Positions 52,373-62,808 are shown, counted from the first letter of the stretch. The stretch: DNA of 64,000 nucleotides from Variovorax sp. HW608 (GCF_900090195.1 NZ_LT607803.1:372001-436000), one strand, 5' to 3'. Numbers and translations are program-made. Notes: generated by a model from the letters alone, not told the origin.

Positions 52373-53110
52373 TCAGGCGCGGGGCGGGCGTCCTGTCGCG
52401 AGCAGCGCCTCCAGGCGCGCAAGCCGGGCTTCCACGCCACCTACCGTTGGCGTCGCCTGTAGGCCGTGCAGCATGAGGTTGGTGTAGCTGTCGACCACAG
52501 AGTCGACGTTGATGCGCTGGTTTCCATACAGCGTTGGCCACATCAAGTGTTCAAGGCCGCCGTACAGCATGGCGCGCACCGCGTCTACGTCGACGCCTGC
52601 GGCCAGCTCGCCATCCCGCACGGCATCTTCAAGTGCGAGGCGCACGAATTGTGTGTAGCGTACCTGCAGATCGTGCAGGCCCGCGCCGGTGTACTCCGGG
52701 CCCGTCCGCACCTCATGCAGCACGAGCTTAGCGAGGCCGGGTGTTTCGACATAGACACGCACATGCCGCCAGACGATGAAGCGTAGCCGCGAGCGCAGAC
52801 CCTGGATGCGCGCGAAACCTTCTTCCACGTCCCGGATCAGCGGCTCGTACATCGCGCGCAGCACCTCGTGCAACAGGTCGCGCTTGGTCGGGAAGTAGTT
52901 GAACACCAGCCCCTCAGCAATGCCCACGCGATTGGCAATCTCGCTGACCGCGGTGCCCTGAAAGCCTTTTTCCAGAAACACCTGGCGTGCAGCCGCGAGG
53001 ATCTCGTCCGCCCGTCGCTGGCGACGTTCGGACAATGGTGCGACGGCGGTCGCCGCATTGGAGGCCTTGACGGGCTTCCGGGCGACGGGCGGTTTGGTGG
53101 AGGTCTTCAT
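52373..53110 (-). CDS. TetR-family transcriptional regulator
   Basis: A 245-residue regulator with the TetR helix-turn-helix at about 28-80 (RRQRRADEILAAARQVFLEKGFQGTAVSEIANRVGIAEGLVFNYFPTKRDLLHEVL) and a variable all-helical ligand domain. The N-terminus has a basic Lys/Pro-rich arm (TSTKPPVARKPVKAS). It lies on the same strand just downstream of the acyl-CoA carboxylase genes and could be the last gene of that operon. The palindromes at 56959 and 57029 are its likely binding sites. Confidence 0.92.
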   Translation of the reverse strand: MKTSTKPPVARKPVKASNAATAVAPLSERRQRRADEILAAARQVFLEKGFQGTAVSEIANRVGIAEGLVFNYFPTKRDLLHEVLRAMYEPLIRDVEEGFARIQGLRSRLRFIVWRHVRVYVETPGLAKLVLHEVRTGPEYTGAGLHDLQVRYTQFVRLALEDAVRDGELAAGVDVDAVRAMLYGGLEHLMWPTLYGNQRINVDSVVDSYTNLMLHGLQATPTVGGVEARLARLEALLATGRPPRA

Positions 53111-53159
53111 GGATGGCGGCCGACAATCGGAACACCTGAGCTTACCCTGAGCGCCGGCC

Positions 53160-53346
53160 TTGCCCGAAGGCCGCGATGCGTTCCTGAAACGTGCGCCAGT
53201 GCGTTGCAGGCGGCCTGCAGTTGCGCACAGAAGTGCTCGTCCATCACGTTCGGCCCGGCTGCGCGCACCAGAGTCAGCGCCACGATGCCAGGCTCGATGG
53301 AGTCCAACCGCAGCCGCGGCATGGCCTTAGATGCGGAAGACGCCAT
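53160..53346 (-). pseudogene. Enoyl-CoA hydratase, N-terminal remnant
   Basis: The frame starting at 53346 reads MPRLRLDSIEPGIVALTLVRAAGPNVMDEHFCAQLQAACNALAHV, which resembles the first strands and helix of a crotonase (V..LTL.R....N..D..F...L..A...L). After about 50 residues it leaves any family pattern. Only the first fifth of a normal gene of about 260 residues remains before the TetR gene. The order carboxyltransferase-hydratase-biotin carboxylase genes is standard in leucine/isovalerate (liu-like) operons, so this is probably the lost member of such a set. Confidence 0.5.
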
Positions 53347-54934
53347 AGCTCGGTGGCGCGATCGGCTGGTTCAGCGAAGCGCTCAGCGCCATGCCCAAGG
53401 AATTGCGCGTGTCCAACGGATCCAGGATGCCGTCGTCCCAGAGGCGCGACGTGGAGTACAGCGCACTCGACTGGAGTCTGTAGTCCTGCAGCACGGGGTC
53501 GCGGATGGCCGCCACCTCTTCCGGCGAGAGCTCTTCGCCCTTGCGCGCGAACTGCCGCAGCTTGATCTCGGCCAGCACGTTGGCGGCCTGCTCGGCGCCC
53601 ATGACCGAGATCTGACTCTGCGGCCACATGAACAAGAAACGCGGATCGAAAGCGCGTCCCGACATGCCGTAGTTACCCGCGCCGAAGGAGCCGTTGCACA
53701 CTACCGTGAACTTGGGCACCTCGGAGCCCGCCACCGCCATGATCATTTTGGCGCCGTCCTTGGTGATGCCACGTCGTTCGTAATCGCGCCCAACCATGAA
53801 GCCGGTGATGTTCTGCAGGAACAGCAGGGGCGTGCGGTTCTGGTTGCACAACTCGATGAAGTGCGTGCCCTTCTGCGCGCTCTCGTTGAACAGGACGCCG
53901 TTATTGGCCAGGATGCCGACCTTGTAGCCCCATAGATGAGCGAAGCCGCACAGCAGTGTGGGGGCGTACGCGGGTTGGTATTCGTGGAAGCGACTGCCGT
54001 CCACCATGCGCGCGATGATCTCGCGCATGTCGAACTGCACCTTGATGTCGCGCGGAACGATGCCGTACAGCTCGGACGGGTCGTAGTAGGGCGCCTCGGG
54101 CTCCTGCCATTCAACCACGGCTTTTTGAGGACGCTTCCATTGCGCCACCACGTCCCGGGCGATGGCGATGGCTTCGTACTCGTTGCTCGCCGGATAGTCC
54201 GCGGTACCCGACAGTCGCGTATGCACGTCGCAGCCGCCGAGATCATCGGCGCTGACTTCCTCGCCCGTAGCGGCCTTCACCAGTGGAGGTCCACCCAGGA
54301 AGATGGCGCCGTTGCCGCGAACGATCACGCTGTAGTCCGACAGCGCCGGCACATAGGCGCCACCGGCCGTGCAATGCCCCAGCACGATGGCCACCTGGGG
54401 AACGCCCATCTTCGAGAGGATCGACTGATTTCGGAAGATGCGCCCCGCGTAGTGGCGGTCTGCAAACAGGTCCGCCTGCAGTGGCAGGAAGCCACCAGCA
54501 CTGTCGCACAGATGGACCATGGGCAGTCGGTTCTCGACGGCAATGTCGGTTGCTCGCACGATCTTCTTGACCGATAGCGGGTACCAGGCTCCACCCTTCA
54601 CACTGGCGTCGGAGGCGTTGATCATCACTTCACGGCCGCTGACGATGCCGATGCCCGTGACGACGCCCGCGCCGGGCACCTCGCCGTCGTATTCCATGTT
54701 GCCAGCGAGCGTGGAAAGTTCCAGGAAAGGGGTGCCGGGGTCGAGGAGTTGCTGCAGGCGCTCGCGCACGAACATCTTGTTCTGGCGCGCGAGCCGTTGC
54801 ATGTCGCGCTCGGGCCGCTGGTGCCGAACGGCTTCCTGTTGCTGCCTGAGTGTCGCAGCCAACGCCAGGTTGTGCTGCCGGTTGGCCAGGAAATCAGCGG
54901 AGCGCGTATTCAGTACGGATTCAATACGGTTCAT
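53327..54934 (-). CDS. Acyl-CoA carboxylase, carboxyltransferase (beta) subunit
   Basis: A 535-residue carboxyltransferase of the methylcrotonyl-/propionyl-/geranyl-CoA carboxylase type. It contains RLARQNKMFVRERLQQLLDPGTPFLELSTLAG, VHLCDSAGGFLP, GHCTAGGAYVPALSDYSVIVRGNGAIFLGGPPLVKAATGEEV (oxyanion glycine pair) and the C-terminal half with LLFLQNITGFMVGRDYERRGITKDGAKMI. It transfers CO2 from carboxybiotin to an acyl- or enoyl-CoA. The order and length best match MccB; the true substrate is not determined. It overlaps the biotin carrier gene by 4 bases. Confidence 0.92.
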   Translation of the reverse strand: MNRIESVLNTRSADFLANRQHNLALAATLRQQQEAVRHQRPERDMQRLARQNKMFVRERLQQLLDPGTPFLELSTLAGNMEYDGEVPGAGVVTGIGIVSGREVMINASDASVKGGAWYPLSVKKIVRATDIAVENRLPMVHLCDSAGGFLPLQADLFADRHYAGRIFRNQSILSKMGVPQVAIVLGHCTAGGAYVPALSDYSVIVRGNGAIFLGGPPLVKAATGEEVSADDLGGCDVHTRLSGTADYPASNEYEAIAIARDVVAQWKRPQKAVVEWQEPEAPYYDPSELYGIVPRDIKVQFDMREIIARMVDGSRFHEYQPAYAPTLLCGFAHLWGYKVGILANNGVLFNESAQKGTHFIELCNQNRTPLLFLQNITGFMVGRDYERRGITKDGAKMIMAVAGSEVPKFTVVCNGSFGAGNYGMSGRAFDPRFLFMWPQSQISVMGAEQAANVLAEIKLRQFARKGEELSPEEVAAIRDPVLQDYRLQSSALYSTSRLWDDGILDPLDTRNSLGMALSASLNQPIAPPSYGVFRI

Positions 54935-55433
54935 GCCGTGGCGCTCCTCTCTAGGCTGACAAGCACGGCATCGCGGTCAAAAGTCTGTCCGACGCTCACG
55001 TGCAGGGATTGCACGACGCCGTCGCACGCGGCATTGATTGTGGTTTCCATCTTCATGCTCTCGATCACCATCAGGGGGGCGCCTCGCTGCACCTGCTGGC
55101 CGGCTTCGACCGACACGGCGATGACTGAGCCCGGCATGGGAGCGCGCGCCACGGCTTCGCCTTCGTCTTTTTGTTCGCTCGCGAAGCGTTTCAAGTTGTG
55201 GACATAGCTCAGGATGTAGCTTTCGCCGTCAAGGTGCACATGCACCTCGTCGCCCCGCCGTGCGATGAAAGTGCGGCAACTGTCTTCATGGATGAGCAGC
55301 TCGTGCGCGTGATCGCCGCGGGCAAGGAGGCCGATGGGGAACTGCTTCCCGTCGGTGTGCAGGCGATAGCCCCCGCCTGCGCGCGACAACCAGAGTTCGT
55401 GCTCCTTACCATTGAGGAAGAATGCGTGCGCCA

Positions 55434-55434
<1 letters not shown>
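54931..55434 (-). CDS. Biotin carboxyl carrier protein of the acyl-CoA carboxylase
   Basis: A 167-residue protein. Residues 1-95 form the beta-barrel (BT-type) interaction domain (FFLNGKEHELWLSRAGGGYRLHTDGK...VHVHLDGESYILSYV). Residues 97-165 form a biotinyl domain with APMPGSVIAVSVEAGQQVQRG and the biotin lysine K128 in ESMKMET. In most acyl-CoA carboxylases of this type these domains are fused to the biotin carboxylase; here they are a separate gene joined by a TAATG overlap. Confidence 0.93.
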
Positions 55435-56918
<1,484 letters not shown>

Positions 56919-56958
56919 CTGTACTCCGTGTTCTGTTGCGGGTTGTCCGATAGATTAT

Positions 56959-56971
56959 TGAGTGGTACTCA
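56959..56971. promoter_or_regulatory. TetR-type operator palindrome 1
   Basis: TGAGT-GGT-ACTCA, perfect 5-bp arms with a 3-base spacer, lies 41 bases upstream of the biotin carboxylase ATG (minus strand) in the divergent intergenic region. The identical consensus occurs 70 bases away at 57029-57041. Confidence 0.65.
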
Positions 56972-57028
56972 TATAGAGATGTTTGTGGTTTTCCCTAGTA
57001 TTGCAACGACGTTGCTTCGTTGGCATGA

Positions 57029-57041
57029 TGAGTGTCACTCA
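57029..57041. promoter_or_regulatory. TetR-type operator palindrome 2
   Basis: TGAGT-GTC-ACTCA, perfect arms, 71 bases before the acyl-CoA dehydrogenase ATG. With palindrome 1 it brackets the divergent promoters, so one regulator can control both operons. Confidence 0.65.
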
Positions 57042-57111
57042 AATTATGAACCGCCAGCGGCGGAATTTCGCTAAACCTGACGCCGCTTGCGCGTCTCAGC
57101 CTGGAGTAACC

Positions 57112-58323
57112 ATGTCAGAGGGTAGCTTGCATATCGATCGGCGTCCTGTCTCCCAAGTGTTCGCCGGCCTGTTGGACGACGAGTTGGAGGTACTTGCGCA
57201 GGCTGACCGCTTTGCGCGTGCTGAGCTCTACCCGCTCGCGCAACGTATGGACGACGAGGAGTGGTGGCCTGCCGATGTCTTTGCGCGCATCGGCGCCAAT
57301 GGCTATTTCGGCATCACGGCCCCCGAAGCGCTGGGGGGCACGGGACTGGATCTCTTTACCAGCGGCTTGGTGTTGCAGGCCTTCGCTCGCTGGAACCATG
57401 CGCTTGCACTGGCATGGGTTGCCCACGAGAACCTGTGTCTGCACAACATTCTGCGCAATGCCAGCGATGAGCAGAAGGCACGCTTTGTCCCAGGCTTGAC
57501 CAGCGGCAATCTTGTGGGGGCACTCGGGTTGACCGAGCCCGGCGCGGGCTCCGATGCACTGGGTTCCATGCGTACCACGGCTCGGCGCGAGGGCGACCAC
57601 TACGTGCTTGATGGCTCCAAGATCTTCATCACCAACGGCCCCGTGGCCGACGTGCTGCTAGTCTATGCCAAGACGGACCGCGAACGAGGCTCCCAGGGCA
57701 TTTCCGCCTTTTTGGTGGAGAAAGACATGCCGGGGTTCGGCGTCGCGCAGAAGCTGATGAAGATGGGTTTCCGCGGCAGCCAGACGGGCGAGCTCGTGTT
57801 CAACGAATGTCGCGTGCCGGCTGCCAATCTGGTGGGGGAGGAGAACGGGGGCGTCAAGGTGGTGATGAGCGGCCTGGATCTGGAGCGCGCCATGATCGCA
57901 CCGCTGTGCCTCGGGATCGCGGAGCGGGCGCTGGATCTGAGCATTGAATATGCGCGCACACGCCAGCAGTTCGGCAAGCCGATCGCCAGCTTCCAGATGA
58001 TCCAGGACAAGATCGCCTCGATGTACGTGCAAGTGGAGGCCATGCGCGTCTTCACCTATCAGACGTTGCGTGCCGTCAATGCGCTGGAAGGCGGCGAGGC
58101 GGGGCGGGGCGAGATTCACAAGCTCACGGCCGCCTCGGTGATGTTCGCCGCCAACGGCATGCATGCCGTGCTGGACGAGGCGCTGCAGGTGCATGGCGGA
58201 ACGGGCTACATCTGGGAGTCGGAGATCAACCGGCTCTATCGCACCATCAAACTTTTGGAAATCGGCGCCGGCACGACAGAGGTGCGCAAGATCATCATCA
58301 GCGGCGAACTGCTCAGGGGCTGA
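57112..58323 (+). CDS. Acyl-CoA dehydrogenase
   Basis: A 403-residue flavoprotein; the ATG at 57112 follows GGAGTAACC and opens at the family N-terminus. The flavin/acyl signatures are GALGLTEPGAGSDALGSMRTTARREGDHYVLDGSKIFITNGP and GFRGSQTGELVFNECRVPAANLVGEENGG. The C-terminal part has EALQVHGGTGYIWESEINRLYRTIKLLEIGAGTTEVRKIIISGELL, where the glutamate before INRLYR fits the isovaleryl-CoA-dehydrogenase-like base (E254-type) and GAGTTEV replaces EGT. Likely oxidises a branched acyl-CoA before the carboxylase step. Confidence 0.92.
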   Translation: MSEGSLHIDRRPVSQVFAGLLDDELEVLAQADRFARAELYPLAQRMDDEEWWPADVFARIGANGYFGITAPEALGGTGLDLFTSGLVLQAFARWNHALALAWVAHENLCLHNILRNASDEQKARFVPGLTSGNLVGALGLTEPGAGSDALGSMRTTARREGDHYVLDGSKIFITNGPVADVLLVYAKTDRERGSQGISAFLVEKDMPGFGVAQKLMKMGFRGSQTGELVFNECRVPAANLVGEENGGVKVVMSGLDLERAMIAPLCLGIAERALDLSIEYARTRQQFGKPIASFQMIQDKIASMYVQVEAMRVFTYQTLRAVNALEGGEAGRGEIHKLTAASVMFAANGMHAVLDEALQVHGGTGYIWESEINRLYRTIKLLEIGAGTTEVRKIIISGELLRG

Positions 58324-58325
58324 CC

Positions 58326-59201
58326 GTGGATGCGCAACACACTGGCGAAGAAGCTATGCAGGCCCTGTGGGATGAGCCCACGGTCTACGCACCGGGATTG
58401 TTTGCGGGTCAGGCGGTGTTGGTTTCAGGAGGCGGCACGGGCATCGGGCGCGCCATTGCGCTGCTCCTGGCTCGGCTGGGTGCGCGGGTCTTCATCTGCG
58501 GGCGCACTGTGGAGAAACTCGAGGCGGTGGAGCGCTTCGCCCAAGCCCGGGGCGCGCACGTGCGGGCAAAGGTGGCCAACGTCCGCGATCCCGAGCAAGT
58601 GGCTGCGCTGTTTGCCTGGCTGGCGCAGGAGGCGGGCGTGCTCACGGCTGTCATCAACAACGCGGGCGGGCAGTTTCCCCAGGCGGCCATCGACTTCGCA
58701 GCCAAGGGCTGGAATGCCGTCATCGATACCAACCTCAATGGCACCTGGCACATGATGCAGGCGGCCGCGCGTCATTGGAGGGATGCAGGCCAACCCGGGG
58801 TGTTGGTGAACGTGGTGGCCGTCGTGGACCCCGGCATCCCAGGCATCGCCCACTCCATGGCGGCGCGCGCTGGTGTCGTCGGCGTCACGCGCACCGTGGC
58901 GGTGGAGTGGGCTCCATTGGGCATTCGCGTGAACTGCATCGCGCCGGGGCTCACTGCCAGTGAAGGTCTCGAGGTCTACCCGCAGGAGGCGCGACGCCAG
59001 TTCCATCGCGCAAATCCGATGCGTCGCACCGGGACGCTGCGCGAGATCGCGGAGTCCGCGGTCTTTCTGGCGAGTCCGGCTTCGAGCTTTATGACCGGAG
59101 AAGTCGTAACGGTGGATGGCGGTGGTCGACTCTGGGGTGACCTTTGGACGATCGAGCGGCCTGCCTATTTCGCCGACGAAGCGGGCGCTTCCAAAGATTG
59201 A
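58326..59201 (+). CDS. Atypical short-chain dehydrogenase (dienoyl/enoyl-CoA reductase-like)
   Basis: A 291-residue SDR-fold protein starting with GTG, 2 bases after the acyl-CoA dehydrogenase. The cofactor motif VSGGGTGIGRAIALLLARLGARVFICGRTVEKL is intact, and NNAGGQFPQAA and RVNCIAPGLT are family marks. The catalytic S-Y-K is not: the strand with the usual serine reads LVNVVAVVD, and the YxxxK position reads HSMAARAG (Tyr to Ser, Lys to Arg). Such changes are known in peroxisomal 2,4-dienoyl-CoA and trans-2-enoyl-CoA reductase relatives, so a CoA-ester reductase role is more likely than alcohol oxidation. Confidence 0.85.
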   Translation: MDAQHTGEEAMQALWDEPTVYAPGLFAGQAVLVSGGGTGIGRAIALLLARLGARVFICGRTVEKLEAVERFAQARGAHVRAKVANVRDPEQVAALFAWLAQEAGVLTAVINNAGGQFPQAAIDFAAKGWNAVIDTNLNGTWHMMQAAARHWRDAGQPGVLVNVVAVVDPGIPGIAHSMAARAGVVGVTRTVAVEWAPLGIRVNCIAPGLTASEGLEVYPQEARRQFHRANPMRRTGTLREIAESAVFLASPASSFMTGEVVTVDGGGRLWGDLWTIERPAYFADEAGASKD

Positions 59202-59230
59202 GAAAAGCTTGGCCATTCAAACAAGAGTCA

Positions 59231-61161
59231 GAGTAGGAATGCCAGTCACCCAGCACCCCCTCCACAGATCCGTACGTGCGGCACTACCGCATACGGCTCC
59301 TGCCTTGGGTCATGACGATCAGACGCTGGTTCGGGTAAGGGTGGCAGATGTGGGGATCAGGAAGCCAATGCGCGATCAATCGATACATTCGACGCCAGGT
59401 CAGGCCACGGCTCTGACTGCGGCGGCACAGCGTGCGATGCCACAGCCTAGCGACCTGGAAGCGGAATGTCCTCAGCCGCGCGCCGTTGTCAGGCACGCCA
59501 AAGTACCGGCCATGCCCAACCACCACCGCCTGCAGGTACTGGCCCTGCTCGGGGATCGGGTGGTGCATGCGCCGTCTGAGTTCGATCTTGACCGCCTGCA
59601 GTTTGGCTCGCAGGCGTTTGGCACTGGTCAGCCGCAAGACCATGAAGTGACCCTTCCTCGTCTTCCCGCAGCAATGCGTGAAGCCCAGGAAGTCGAAGGT
59701 CTGCGGTTTGCCTTGTCCCTTGCGGCGTCGGTTCTCCTGGGCGAAGCGCCCGAACTCGATCAGCCGCGTCTTCTCGGGGTGCAGCTTCAGCCCGAACTGG
59801 CCCAGCCGCTCGGCCACCGCGCGCTGGAAGCGCTCGGCGTCGTCACGGAACTGGAACCCGGCCACCCAATCGTCGGCATAGCGCACGACGATCACGTCGC
59901 CTCGGGCGTAGCGCCCCCTCCACTGCTTCACCCACAGGTCGAACGCATAGTGCAGGTAGATGTTGGCCAGCAGCGGACTGACGCTGCCGCCTTGCACCGT
60001 ACCCAATTCACTTTGCATGAGCCTGCCGTCCTCCAGCACGCCCGCGTGCAGCCATTTCTTGATCAGCCGCACCACGCGCGCGTCAGCCACGCGATGTTCG
60101 ATGAACTTCACCAGCCAGTCCCTCTCGATCGTGTCGAAGAACTTGCTGATGTCCGCATCGAGTATCCAGTTCACCTTCCTTGCGCTCACACCCACCGCCA
60201 CGGCGTCCAGCGCGTTGTGCGCGCTGCGCCTGGGCCTGAAGCCGTAGCTGAACCCGAGGAAGTCCTGCTCGTAGATGGCGTTCAACACCTCGACCGTGGC
60301 GCGCTGGACGAGTTTGTCCTCCAGCGCCGGCACGCCCAGGGGGCGCTTGCTGCCGTCGGCCTTGTCGATGTACACCCTCTTCACAGGCTGGGGCCGGTAG
60401 CCCCCTCGGGCCAACCGCTCGGACAGCTCCAGGAGGTTGCCCTCCAGGTCCTGCCCGTACGACTGCCAGGTCTGGCCGTCCACCCCGGCGGCCGCATCGC
60501 GCTTGAGCGCGAGGTAGGCCGCCCGCAGGCGTTCGACCGCGTAGATGTGGTGCAGCAGTCCCGTGAACCTCGCACCACGACGGCCCTTTGCCGTCTGTCG
60601 TATGCCATCGAGCGCAGTTCCCATGTCATAGACCCGCACCGATCTGCGGGACATGCGCGCCGCGATGGCATTTCCCTTGGCTCGCCGCCTTCCCTCCACC
60701 GCCTCCGCCGCCGCAGGGATTTCACCCGCGGCCTTGTTCGGCAGCTTCTGCGGTACTACGCAGCGATCCGACTTCCCGCCTCTGTTGCTCATCGTCGTAC
60801 GCCCTTGGGCTTCACGATGCGCTCTGCGCCGAGCGCTTCCCAGCGCTGCGCAGAAGATCGCGGGATCTCCCGGTTCCCATGCAAAGTGTTTCCGCGCGTG
60901 CGCGGGGTCTCTGACCGCGCGGGGTCCGGCGCTGCCTCGCCAATGCGGCAGCCCCGGTGTGGCCTTCGGCATGTCTCCACGGCCTCGGCACCCCGGACCA
61001 CCCGTGGCTCTCGCCTCGGGGCATGTATTACGCGGCTCAATACCCGGCCCGCGCGTACCCCTGTCAACGCTTCGCCCAACACCCTCACGAATGTGCACGC
61101 ATGACTCGGGGCCGCCGTAGCTGGCTAAGCCTTCAACGTATGACTCTTTCATTCACAACAC
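59231..61161 (-). mobile_element. Group II intron with its own reverse transcriptase
   Basis: About 1.93 kb on the minus strand. Near the 3' end, 59267-59299 (minus strand) forms a domain-V-like hairpin beginning GAGCCGTATGCGG and closing CCGCACGTACGGATC, followed by a GGGGGTGC/GCATTCC domain VI-like stem and CCTACTC near the 3' end. The 5' end is placed near 61161 (GTGTTGTG), directly after a perfect GCCGGT-CAAA-ACCGGC hairpin (61165-61180). Domain IV encodes the maturase. Both boundaries are uncertain by several bases. It is antisense to the surrounding operon, between the SDR and acyl-CoA ligase genes. Confidence 0.8.
59284..60792 (-). CDS. ltrA: Group II intron reverse transcriptase/maturase
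   Basis: 502 residues from the ATG at 60792. The RT palm has RRPLGVPALEDKLVQRATVEVLNAIYEQDFLGFSYGFRPRRSAHNAL and ILDADISKFFDTIERDWL. The catalytic YADD lies in VIVVRYADDWVAGF. A maturase (domain X-like) segment follows (FDFLGFTHCCGKTRKGHFMVLRLTSAKRL, then HYxGVPxN-like YFGVPDNGARLRTF). No HNH endonuclease domain is visible. The UAG stop lies inside the domain V loop of the intron RNA. All seven RT blocks seem present, so it is likely intact. Confidence 0.93.
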   Translation of the reverse strand: MSNRGGKSDRCVVPQKLPNKAAGEIPAAAEAVEGRRRAKGNAIAARMSRRSVRVYDMGTALDGIRQTAKGRRGARFTGLLHHIYAVERLRAAYLALKRDAAAGVDGQTWQSYGQDLEGNLLELSERLARGGYRPQPVKRVYIDKADGSKRPLGVPALEDKLVQRATVEVLNAIYEQDFLGFSYGFRPRRSAHNALDAVAVGVSARKVNWILDADISKFFDTIERDWLVKFIEHRVADARVVRLIKKWLHAGVLEDGRLMQSELGTVQGGSVSPLLANIYLHYAFDLWVKQWRGRYARGDVIVVRYADDWVAGFQFRDDAERFQRAVAERLGQFGLKLHPEKTRLIEFGRFAQENRRRKGQGKPQTFDFLGFTHCCGKTRKGHFMVLRLTSAKRLRAKLQAVKIELRRRMHHPIPEQGQYLQAVVVGHGRYFGVPDNGARLRTFRFQVARLWHRTLCRRSQSRGLTWRRMYRLIAHWLPDPHICHPYPNQRLIVMTQGRSRMR

Positions 61162-61194
61162 TTTGCCGGTTTTGACCGGCGCACGGAGACAGAC

Positions 61195-62808
61195 ATGACA
61201 CAACGCAATGCCGCCGGAGCGGACTTCGTCCGGCGCGTCAATGTTGGTGACCTGCTGACGCGCAGCGCGGCGAGGGCGCCGGGACAGGAAGCTGTCATCG
61301 ACGGCCATCGGCGCTACAGCTACGCGTCCTTCGAAGCATGGTGCAACCAGCTTGCAAATGGGCTGCTCGCTCGCGGCTACGTCCCTGGCGATGCACTGGC
61401 GCTCATGTCGGGCAACAGTGCAGAATTTCTGGCAACTTACTTTGCGTGCGCCAAGATCGGCGTCGTGTGCGTGCCGATCAACCTCTTCTGGCGAAATGGT
61501 GAATTGGCCTACGTGCTCGGGCATGCCGGCGTGAGAGGAGCTGTCGTCACGGCGGAATTGGTTGAACAGTTCATTACGGGGCTGAAGCCGGAGCAAGTGC
61601 TGCGTGACGTGTTCGTGATTGGAGATTCCGCAGCGCCCCAAGCTTTGCCCGAGGGCCTGGTGCGCATCTCCTATACAGAACTGTTCGTCGGGCAACCGTC
61701 CGTGGTGCCCATGGTCGATGTACCGGATCGCGCACCGCTGTCCTATCTGTACACCAGTGGGACGACGTCAGCGCCCAAGGGCGTGGTGGGGAATCACTTG
61801 GCGATCTATCTCGAGTCCCTGGGAACGGCCATTGACACGGGATTGAGCTGGCGTGATCGGGCGTTGGCCATGATGCCGATGTTCCACACCGCACAGCTCA
61901 ATGCGATCTGCACGCCGGTCATCGCCGCAGGGGGCACCATCCTGGTGATGAAGAGCTTCGAAGCGGAACGGCTATTGGATCTGATCGAGCAGGAAAAGCT
62001 CACCGTGCTGTTTGGACTTCCCATGATGTATCGCGCCATGGTGGAAGCGCAGCGCGCCCGCGCGCGCAGTGTGGGTAGTCTGAGGCTTGCGGTCTATGCG
62101 ATGGCGCCCATGCCCGACCATGAACTTCGCGCGGCTATCGACACCTTCGGTTGCGGTTTCTCACTCATGTTCGGGCAGACCGAAATGAGCCCGGTCGCCA
62201 CTTTCTTCCGGCCGGAGCACCAGCTCAGTCATCCGGGCGCGGTGGGTACGCCGGCCACCAATGTGCAGGTCGGCATCATGGACGAGGCGGGGCAGCTCCT
62301 GCCACAGGGCGAGGCGGGCGAGATCGTCTACCGAAGCCCGCAGGCACTCTCCGGCTACCTGCGCGACCAGGATGCGACCGACACGGTGTTCCGCCACGGC
62401 TGGTTCCATTCGGGTGACGCTGGCTACTTCGACGCCGATGGCGTGCTCTGGTTCAGAGACCGTTTCAAGGACGTGATCAAGAGCGGGGGAGAGAACATCG
62501 CCTCGATCGAGGTTGAGAAGGCCTTGTATGCGTGCGATCCGGATATCGCGGAGGTGGTGGTGGTCGGATTGCCCCACGAGCGCTGGACGGAAGCCGTGAC
62601 CGCGGTCGTGCTACCACGTCCAGGCAAGAGCATCGACGAAGCTGCGTTGATGGAGCGGCTGCGCGAACACTTGAGTCCTTTCAAATGCCCGAAGTCTTTC
62701 ATCATGGTGGACGCCATGCCCAAGACGGCCACCGGGAAGATCCAGAAGGCGGTGCTGAGAAGGACCTACGCCAATCACTATGCATCCGAGGCGCCGTCCT
62801 CGTCCTAG
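61195..62808 (+). CDS. AMP-binding acyl-CoA ligase (fatty-acid/cinnamate-like)
   Basis: A 537-residue ANL enzyme. The motifs are YTSGTTSAPKGVVGNH (P-loop), FGQTEMSPVATFF, GWFHSGDAGYFDADGVLWFRDRFKDVIKSGGENIASIEVE and the C-terminal PKTATGKIQKAVLRRTY with the catalytic lysine. It resembles medium/long-chain or aryl-CoA ligases. GGAGACAGAC precedes the ATG. The intron insertion lies 30 bases upstream and may separate it from its former operon promoter. Confidence 0.93.
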   Translation: MTQRNAAGADFVRRVNVGDLLTRSAARAPGQEAVIDGHRRYSYASFEAWCNQLANGLLARGYVPGDALALMSGNSAEFLATYFACAKIGVVCVPINLFWRNGELAYVLGHAGVRGAVVTAELVEQFITGLKPEQVLRDVFVIGDSAAPQALPEGLVRISYTELFVGQPSVVPMVDVPDRAPLSYLYTSGTTSAPKGVVGNHLAIYLESLGTAIDTGLSWRDRALAMMPMFHTAQLNAICTPVIAAGGTILVMKSFEAERLLDLIEQEKLTVLFGLPMMYRAMVEAQRARARSVGSLRLAVYAMAPMPDHELRAAIDTFGCGFSLMFGQTEMSPVATFFRPEHQLSHPGAVGTPATNVQVGIMDEAGQLLPQGEAGEIVYRSPQALSGYLRDQDATDTVFRHGWFHSGDAGYFDADGVLWFRDRFKDVIKSGGENIASIEVEKALYACDPDIAEVVVVGLPHERWTEAVTAVVLPRPGKSIDEAALMERLREHLSPFKCPKSFIMVDAMPKTATGKIQKAVLRRTYANHYASEAPSSS

